From positions 1 through 64,000 of the forward strand of contig NZ_CP121651.1 in the NCBI RefSeq assembly GCF_029714405.1: 64,000 nt of DNA. The letters run 5' to 3'. The notes below the pieces were generated by a model. It saw only the letters and a program-made list of their open reading frames with translations, was not told the origin of the DNA and ran no database searches. Shown one piece after another: positions 58,288 to 64,000 of this stretch. This DNA comes from Bradyrhizobium sp. CB82. Lineage in GTDB: Bacteria; Pseudomonadota; Alphaproteobacteria; Rhizobiales; Xanthobacteraceae. Each line of letters opens with the position of its first letter. Position 1 is the first letter of the stretch. The translations under genes and the position numbers were made by a program.

Positions 58288-58390
58288 AAGGGCGATGAAG
58301 CCGCGCCGCGGCCAGCGCCGGGTCGACCCTTGCGGGAGCCTCCCTCGGTCTGCTACGTCCCTATGCCATTACCGGGCTGGACCACACACC

Positions 58391-59704
58391 GTGTTTTCGA
58401 CCGACAAGTTACCCAAACCTTATGCGCCGAGGCGTCTGTCGCTGCGTGCGCCGCTCGACCTGCTCTTCCTGTTCTGCTGCTTCATCCTGACCGTCGACGT
58501 CCTCGGTCCGGAAATCTTCGGCCATGGCAAGACCAAGGACTATGCGCTGTGGTATTGGGCCGGGCAGCAGGTGCTGCACGGTGGACCGCTCTATCCCAGC
58601 GACATCCATCAGCAGTTTGACTTCATCTATCCGCCCCTGCCGGCGATCCTGCTGGCGCTCCCGAGTTGGTTCGGCAAGATCGCGCTCTACACCGTCCTGT
58701 CGATCCTGAATGTAGCGGCATGGTGGTACACGGGGATACTCTCCAATGCCATGACGGGATCGGGCCGCAAGCCCGGTCCCTGGCTCGAAGCGCTGCCGGC
58801 CTTCGTCACCGTGACTTTCGTGTTCGACATGTTCGACCTCGGCCAGCCGAACCTCGTCCTGCTGGCGATGATGCTGTGGGGCTTCTGGTGCTTGCAGCAT
58901 CAGCGGTCCTGGCTCGGGGGCTTCATGTTCGCGCTCGCCACCGCTATCAAGGTGTTTCCAATTGCGGTGCTGCCCTATCTGATCTGGCGGCAGAAGTGGG
59001 CGGCCATCGTCAGCACGATCGCCTTCACCGGCATCCTTCTTTATGTCGCGCCGGCGCCGATCCGCGGCTTCGAGCGCAACGCGGCCGAACTTGCGATGTG
59101 GTATCAGGGCATGGTCGGGTCGAGCTCGGAAAAGGGCTTTGGCCAGCGCAACGAGCAGAACTGGTCGTGGGTCAATCAGTCTATCATCGCCATGACCCAT
59201 CGTCTGGTGCGGCCGGTCAACTGGAATCAGGATGAGCCCAGCAAGCCGCCGCGCACGATGAATCTGATCAACGTCGACTACAAGACCGCGAACTGGATCG
59301 TGCTCGCGGTATCGGCGGCGCTCGGGCTTGGTTTCCTCGCGGTGATGCCGCCACAGCGGTTGAGCACGCCACGCTCGGATGCCGAGGAGCTCGGCATCCT
59401 GTTCTGCCTGATGACGGTGGCCTCACCCTTGGCGCGGCAATACTACTTCATGTGGCTGTTCTTCCCGATGACGGTACTCATGCATCGCGCCGCCTTCGAC
59501 GAGCGCCCGCGCGCGCCCCTGGCCGTTGCGGGCCTTCTCATGTTGCTGTCGCTGCCGCTGTTTCCCCTGGTCTTGCAGGCCTGGGGCAACAATCTCGCGG
59601 CCACCATTGTTCTCGCCGCTGCGCTGGTCTGGCACATCAGGCATCCGCCAGAAGGGTTCGGCGCCGATGCATTGCAGCCCGCCGCTGCTTCGTTGGTGCG
59701 GTGA
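58391..59704 (+). CDS. GT87-type (DUF2029) membrane glycosyltransferase
   Basis: 437 residues if it starts at GTG 58391; the frame is open further upstream, but that part looks non-coding. About ten hydrophobic segments (LDLLFLFCCFILTVDVLG, LPAFVTVTFVFDMFDLGQPN, ALATAIKVFPIAVLPYLIWR). The loop TKDYALWYWAGQQVLHGGPL with an early Asp and YPPLPAILL are typical of GT87 polyprenyl-phosphate-mannose-dependent transferases. Likely decorates an envelope glycan on the periplasmic side. Stands alone. Confidence 0.8.
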   Translation: MFSTDKLPKPYAPRRLSLRAPLDLLFLFCCFILTVDVLGPEIFGHGKTKDYALWYWAGQQVLHGGPLYPSDIHQQFDFIYPPLPAILLALPSWFGKIALYTVLSILNVAAWWYTGILSNAMTGSGRKPGPWLEALPAFVTVTFVFDMFDLGQPNLVLLAMMLWGFWCLQHQRSWLGGFMFALATAIKVFPIAVLPYLIWRQKWAAIVSTIAFTGILLYVAPAPIRGFERNAAELAMWYQGMVGSSSEKGFGQRNEQNWSWVNQSIIAMTHRLVRPVNWNQDEPSKPPRTMNLINVDYKTANWIVLAVSAALGLGFLAVMPPQRLSTPRSDAEELGILFCLMTVASPLARQYYFMWLFFPMTVLMHRAAFDERPRAPLAVAGLLMLLSLPLFPLVLQAWGNNLAATIVLAAALVWHIRHPPEGFGADALQPAAASLVR

Positions 59705-59985
59705 AAAGGGGGACGCGATCTGCGGATCGGAGCCAGTCTGGGCCGCGGCATGGGCGATGCGCGCCCGCAGCTCCCGCGGGATTACCTTGATTTGGATCAA
59801 CCTTCTAGGGCGTTGGCCGCCCACCGTTTTCGCGCCTGGGCATCTTCTCTCACTGGCGAAGCCTGGCTGCGACTCCCGGCTTGGGCTCGCCGGGCCGTCC
59901 TTTCTCGGACGGGGACGACCCATGACGCGCGACTTTCCGTGGCTGCTGCACACACTTGACCTGGTCGCTGGCAGCGATCGGCTTG
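59705..59985. other. Gap after the glycosyltransferase
   Basis: 280 bases with no supported gene. Confidence 0.35.
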
Positions 59986-60232
59986 CTAATGATCGCGTCC
60001 ATGATTTGGTGAGGCGACGGCGCGTTTCTTGAAATAGTCGAGGACGTACAGGCGTATCGCTGGCGATAGGTTGCCCTGCTGGCGATTGCCGTCGATCTCT
60101 CCAACTAGCTCCGACAGCGTCATATTGCGCGCCGGCGATCTCCTTCATGCCGTTCCAGAAGGCGTCTTCGATGCTGACGCTGGTCTTGTGGCCGGCGACG
60201 ACGATCGATCGTTTGACGACGGGCGATTTCAT
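59986..60232 (-). pseudogene. Ribbon-helix-helix protein with a frameshift
   Basis: MKSPVVKRSIVVAGHKTSVS, IEDAFWNGMKEIAGA in one frame continues as NMTLSELVGEIDGNRQQGNL, AIRLYVLDYFKKRAVASPNH in another. Together they make one RHH_4-type domain of about 82 residues. One base is off near 60128. Confidence 0.75.
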
Positions 60233-60309
60233 AGATGGTCCTCGAACGCCTCTAGGGCCTCTTTCATTTGAGCCGAGGGCTTAGGCGGCCGCAAGCACGC
60301 GCTGGACAA

Positions 60310-60345
60310 CAGATGTGCGACACGTTCAGATGTGCGACACGTTCA
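60310..60345. repeat. Short tandem repeat
   Basis: AGATGTGCGACACGTTC occurs twice in a row. Origin unknown. Confidence 0.6.
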
Positions 60346-60530
60346 CCACGCGCTGTTTCCCAGATCGCCTGAAAATCAGAAATGAAGGCTTCGGTCAAAC
60401 GTCGCCGCCGCCCACAGGGATTGCCACTCTGGCGGGGCAAGAACTTTTGTCCCATGCTCATTGCAGGGGGTGTACTCCCTATATTCGACGTAGGCATGGT
60501 ACCTAGGGGAGGTAGCGAGTACTATTTTGA

Positions 60531-61487
60531 TTATTGTAGGCGTTCGAGCGCGCGCCTCACTTGCGTCGGCGACCAATCGCCTGGTCCACGCGCCGTGGGG
60601 ATGCCGCGTGCGTTCAATCCATCGGCAATGGCTCGCAGTGTCGTTGCGCCAGCCTCCTGCAGGATCTTGATCGCCGGTGCGATATCGGCAGCCCGCATCG
60701 CTGCACGTTCCTGCAGCGCCCGTGTATCAGCGGCGCGAGCCTTGGCTGAGCCCTTAGCCAGCACGCGGCTGTAGATCGGCTTACCCTTACCGTCCTTGAC
60801 GACCTCGCCCTTGGCATCACGTTCAAGCTTGTAGCGGCGGCCGCCAAGCTTCTTGACTTTGCGCCGCGCCGCAGCCAGCGCGTCCTTGGTGCGCGTCGAG
60901 ATCAGTTCTCTCTCGTGCTGCGCCACGACGGCACGGATGCCGAGCGTTAGCGGTGTCATGTGCGGGTCGTCGCAGCAAATGAAGTCCACCTTGACCTTCT
61001 GCAGCCATAGCAGGAAATGGGCATCACGCGACAAGCGATCCAGCTTGGCAATGATGAGCGTTGCCCGATGAGACGGCAGGCCGTGAAGGCAGCTTCCAGA
61101 CCCGGCCGGTTGTCGGAGTATTTGCCCGACTCGACGTCCTTGAATTCGCCGACGATCTGGGCCGCCGTTGAGGTAGTTCTCGACAGCCTTGCGCTGCGCT
61201 TCGAGGCCCAAGCCGCTCTTGCCTCGGCGATCGGTTGATACGCGGTAGTAGGCGACGAATTTACATTTGTTCGATGCCAGCGGGCAGAATGCCCCTTGCC
61301 GCCGAAAGGCGACACCAGTTTCCGTCGCTCCACGATTAACTTGACTGACGCTGGAGGCCGCCTCCTCGGCGCCCTGAGCAACGGTCTGAACACTACGCGC
61401 AATTTCCTGGGTCGCAGATCCCTGCTGCTCGACTGCGATCGCGATGGTCGAGGCGATGTTGGACATTCTGATGTATAATCCCGCCAA
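60531..61487 (-). pseudogene. Serine recombinase with compensating indels, joined to a chemoreceptor tail
   Basis: The upstream end reads IASTIAIAVEQQGSATQEIA, RSVQTVAQGAEEAASSVSQV, the signalling tail of a methyl-accepting chemotaxis protein. It then runs in frame into a serine recombinase: FVAYYRVSTDRRGKSGLGLE (catalytic Ser) and LIIAKLDRLSRDAHFLLWLQ. Between them about 27 residues are out of frame: the true sequence QIVGEFKDVESGKYSDNRPG lies in another frame, bounded by two opposite one-base changes near 61172 and 61088. The C-terminus is intact (LRAIADGLNARGIPTARGPG). No start codon precedes the recombinase part. Confidence 0.8.
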
Positions 61488-62075
61488 TCTCCTGGCCTGC
61501 TCCCGATACCCCCTGTCCCGGCAGCCGCGTGCTGCGCCGGCGAAGCTTGGCTGCTCCGCCGCAGCAGATGGCGTGGCGCATTCGGTAAACTTAAATGATT
61601 TCGCCGATTGTGAGGTGGATGGTTTTGGCCATTCACGCCCTGCGGCCGATCAAGCCTTTTCTCGGGCCATTGGAGCAGAGCAAGGCTGCCTTTTTGGCCG
61701 TCTCCGGACCTGAAGCCAATGCTGGACTATGTCCGTTGGTTGGAGACCAGGCCGACATCGTGGCGGAAACTCAAATCCGGAAACTGAACGCCATCATCTT
61801 GGGTTGACGGAGCGCCTTAGGCCGACGCGGCCCGCAGTCGAGACATCTCGCACCCATAACGACCATGATGGCACCGATCGCCGGAAAAATGGATCCAAGG
61901 AAACTCATGACCATCGGTAGGGTGCCACCGGGACAGCACTTCTATTCGGTTTCAGCCTCGCTATGGACGCAAGCCCGACGTTCGCGACGGCGTCTTCTTC
62001 TCTTGAAACTGCCAGATTTCCGCCGGATACTCGGCCAAGGTCCTTGGTCATCCAGCAATGCGAGGGAGGGCAATC
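61488..62075. other. Gap before module copy 2
   Basis: About 590 bases. Some open frames, none convincing. Confidence 0.4.
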
Positions 62076-62297
62076 ATGGCAATCCAGATCGTGATGGACC
62101 GCACCGGCGACAGCCGTCACCCTTTCAACCCGAAGGACGCACAGGAACTATCGAAGGCGGAGCAGCGGTTCGACGAGCTGACGAATATCGGCTTCGCCGC
62201 CGCGGTCAGGACCGGGCCGGGTCAGGTCTCGCAAATCCGATCGTTCGACCCGAATGCAGAAGAAACTCTGTTCTTTCCAAGGTTAGTCGGCGGGTAA
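62076..62297 (+). CDS. Small conserved protein, module copy 2 (73 aa)
   Basis: MAIQIVMDRTGDSRHPFNPK at the start and QVSQIRSFDPNAEETLFFPR near the end. Paralogue of the gene at 27236, sharing about two thirds of positions by eye. GAGGGAGG precedes the ATG. The next gene starts 11 bases after its stop. Confidence 0.75.
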   Translation: MAIQIVMDRTGDSRHPFNPKDAQELSKAEQRFDELTNIGFAAAVRTGPGQVSQIRSFDPNAEETLFFPRLVGG

Positions 62298-62308
62298 CCG
62301 GCCGCGCC

Positions 62309-62740
62309 ATGTTGCGCTTTACGCCCTTTCGGGCGAGTGAACGCTCGCGTAGGAGAGCCATAGGGGCCCTCTTAATCAGACACGGCGCCGAATCGACGCC
62401 GGAAGGCCGGTCGCTGCGACTTCTGCGGCAGTGGCTGTCGCCGTCCCAACAAAAGCAATTCGCGGAGAATGGATATTTCGAGGTCATCGGGAGCGAGAGC
62501 GGAAAGCTCTACAGGATTTACCCGGGTTCGGCGACAAACGTGTGCGAGCTCGACGAGAGAAATCGCCTGAAGACTGGGTTGTGTTTCTTGCCGATTGGCG
62601 ATCTGCCGATCGGAGACATCATGCTCGCCCAGAAGATCGCGCTGGAAAGCTGCGAGGGCCGCGTGCTCGCGGTGGCCCGAAGATTCGTTCCGAACGTATC
62701 GTTCCGGCGAAGTCGGGCCCCTTCCCTGACGGTGTCATAG
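62309..62740 (+). CDS. Conserved-domain protein, module copy 2 (143 aa)
   Basis: 143 residues from ATG 62309. Residues about 25-130 (LRLLRQWLSPSQQKQFAENG, YFEVIGSESGKLYRIYPGSA, LAQKIALESCEGRVLAVARR) match the C-terminal domain of the protein at 26333, but the Mth938-like domain is absent. Eleven bases behind the small gene at 62076, so the two form an operon. Unknown function. Confidence 0.7.
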   Translation: MLRFTPFRASERSRRRAIGALLIRHGAESTPEGRSLRLLRQWLSPSQQKQFAENGYFEVIGSESGKLYRIYPGSATNVCELDERNRLKTGLCFLPIGDLPIGDIMLAQKIALESCEGRVLAVARRFVPNVSFRRSRAPSLTVS

Positions 62741-62783
62741 TAAAGGGGCAGCGCTCTCCCCAGTCTCGAGGAGGACCAACGTC

Positions 62784-63952
62784 GTGAAGCGGGACTTCGA
62801 CCTCATCGTCTATGGTGCGACGGGTTACACCGGCCGTCTCATCGCCGAGTATCTGGCGACGTCCTGTCGCGGCGACGATGCGCCGTCCTGGGCGATCGCG
62901 GGACGCTCGACCGACAAGCTCAAGAAGGTGCGTGCCGACATCGGTGCACCGGACGATTTGCCTTTGGTGAAGGCGGATGCCGGCGAGCCGGCCAGCCTAC
63001 GTTCGATGTGCGAGCGTGCGGCCCTGATTATCACGACGGTCGGGCCTTATCAGCTCTACGGTCCCGAGCTAGTAGCGGCCTGCGCGGCCACGGGCACTGG
63101 CTATGTCGATCTGTGCGGCGAACCGGCTTGGATGCGGCGCATGATCGACGCCCATCACGAAGAGGCGAAACGGACCGGCGCGCGCATCGTCTTCTCCTGC
63201 GGCTTCGATTCCATTCCGTTCGATCTCGGCGTGCTCACGTTGCAGGAGAAGGCGCGCGAGAAATTCGGCCCCCGGCGCGGCGGGTCAAAGCCCGCCTGCG
63301 CAAGGTGAAAGGCGGCATGTCGGGCGGCACCGCGGCGAGCGCTCGGGCGACGCTGTCGGCCGCGGCGCGCGACCCGGCCCTAATCCGGCTGCTGGCCGAT
63401 CCCTTCGCGTTGACGCCGGGGTTCACCGGGCCGTCCCAGCCGTCCGGCCTCATCCCCGAATACGACCCGAGCATGAACGCGTGGCTCGTGCCGTTCCCGA
63501 TGGCGCCGATCAACACCAAGAACGTGCACCGCACGAATTTCCTGTTGGGTCATCTCTACGGCACGAACTTCGTTTACGACGAGATGATGGTCGCGCCGGG
63601 ATTTGGGGAAATCGGTCGCGTGACGACCGAGACGTTTGCCACGGTGGTTTCCTTGTTCGGGACCGGCGGTCTCAAACCCGGCAGAGGGCCGACTCGGGAA
63701 GAACGCGAGCAGGGCTTCTACGACATCCTCTTCCTGGGCGAGCTGCCGGATGGCCGACGGGTCGAGGCGGTCGTCACGGGTGACCGCGATCCGGGCTACG
63801 GCTCGACCAGCAAGATGATCGCCGAGAGCGCTCTCTGCCTCGTGCGCGACGTGCAGGGCGAGGGCGGCATCTGGACGCCGGGGGCGCTGATGGGGCCGGC
63901 ATTGCGCAAGCGTCTGGAGGAGCGCGCCGGGCTCACCTTCAGCGCGCGTTGA
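62784..63952 (+). pseudogene. Saccharopine dehydrogenase-like (trans-acting enoyl reductase-like) gene, frameshifted
   Basis: GTG 62784 with GAGGAGGACC upstream. The first frame has the Rossmann start DLIVYGATGYTGRLIAEYLA, IITTVGPYQLYGPELVAACA and GYVDLCGEPAWMRRMIDAHH, GFDSIPFDLGVLTLQEKA. Near 63270 one C of a C-run is missing, and the rest continues in another frame (KGGMSGGTAASARATLSAAA, LGHLYGTNFVYDEMMVAPGF, LMGPALRKRLEERAGLTF). Joined length is about 389 residues, normal for the family. Either one base error or true decay. Confidence 0.8.
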
Positions 63953-64000
63953 GGTAATGCTCAGAACTGCAGCGGCGTGTTTGAGACATCCCCTCTTGGC

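Noticed and set aside
58238..58390. Upstream extension of the GT87 gene
   Set aside because: The extra 51 codons lack hydrophobic or conserved character and overlap the end of another small frame; GTG 58391 leads directly into the first conserved segment.
60310..60345. Possible CRISPR-like repeat
   Set aside because: Two directly adjacent 17-base copies without spacers; no cas genes in the window.

Overview
The window looks like the first 64 kb of a plasmid from an alphaproteobacterium close to Bradyrhizobium/Nitrobacteraceae. The evidence is high GC, a repABC replicon whose repA start codon is the first base of the window, and many small proteins of a type I associate with Bradyrhizobium (WGR, DUF736, PRC-barrel, zinc-ribbon). 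No database search was possible, so the host is an inference from gene content.

Layout. 0-3.7 kb: repA-repB-repC with a parS-like palindrome inside repB and an antisense-RNA terminator between repB and repC. 4.7-6.7 kb: DUF736, WGR and other small plasmid genes, then a decayed traG/virD4. 6.7-10.8 kb: a second ParA/ParB pair that resembles IncC/KorB, a 16-bp palindrome present three times around it, a MOBP-type oriT candidate, and mobC-relaxase. 11.0-13.7 kb: a tRNA-Lys 3' fragment (probable attP) beside a tyrosine integrase, then a remnant of a serine recombinase. 14.4-19.4 kb: a multi-winged-helix protein, a RecD2-like helicase and two coiled-coil proteins. 19.5-24.6 kb: an IS3-family element broken by an IS110 element and again by a group II intron. 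24.8-31.9 kb: small stress or exported proteins plus a graveyard of truncated genes (dinB, GH13 glucosidase, hsp20, CaiB/BaiF, SMP-30).

31.9-46.8 kb is a metabolic block: citrate-synthase-like protein, SMP-30 lactonase, IlvD/Edd dehydratase, 2-hydroxyacid dehydrogenase, HAD, GNAT and aldo/keto reductase (some broken), then a livKHMGF ABC importer translationally coupled to a FadR-type regulator, and a frameshifted S9 peptidase. Together these suggest uptake and breakdown of a sugar-acid or amino-acid-like substrate. 46.8-51.5 kb: IS66 remnant, IS630, an IS91-like unit with a 536-bp tandem duplication. 52-60 kb: truncated opgH, many small proteins and a GT87-type membrane glycosyltransferase. 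60-64 kb: RHH pseudogene, broken serine recombinase fused to a chemoreceptor tail, a second copy of a small two-gene module, and a frameshifted saccharopine-dehydrogenase-like gene.

How it works together: RepABC gives replication and partition. The KorB-like protein probably binds the three palindromes and so could couple a second partition system to the oriT/mobC region. Because traG is decayed and no mating-pair genes are visible, the plasmid looks mobilizable rather than self-transmissible here, and the integrase plus tRNA fragment suggest that it can, or could, integrate into a chromosomal tRNA-Lys gene. Single-base frameshifts are unusually common; some are probably real decay, but several lie in homopolymers and could be sequencing errors.
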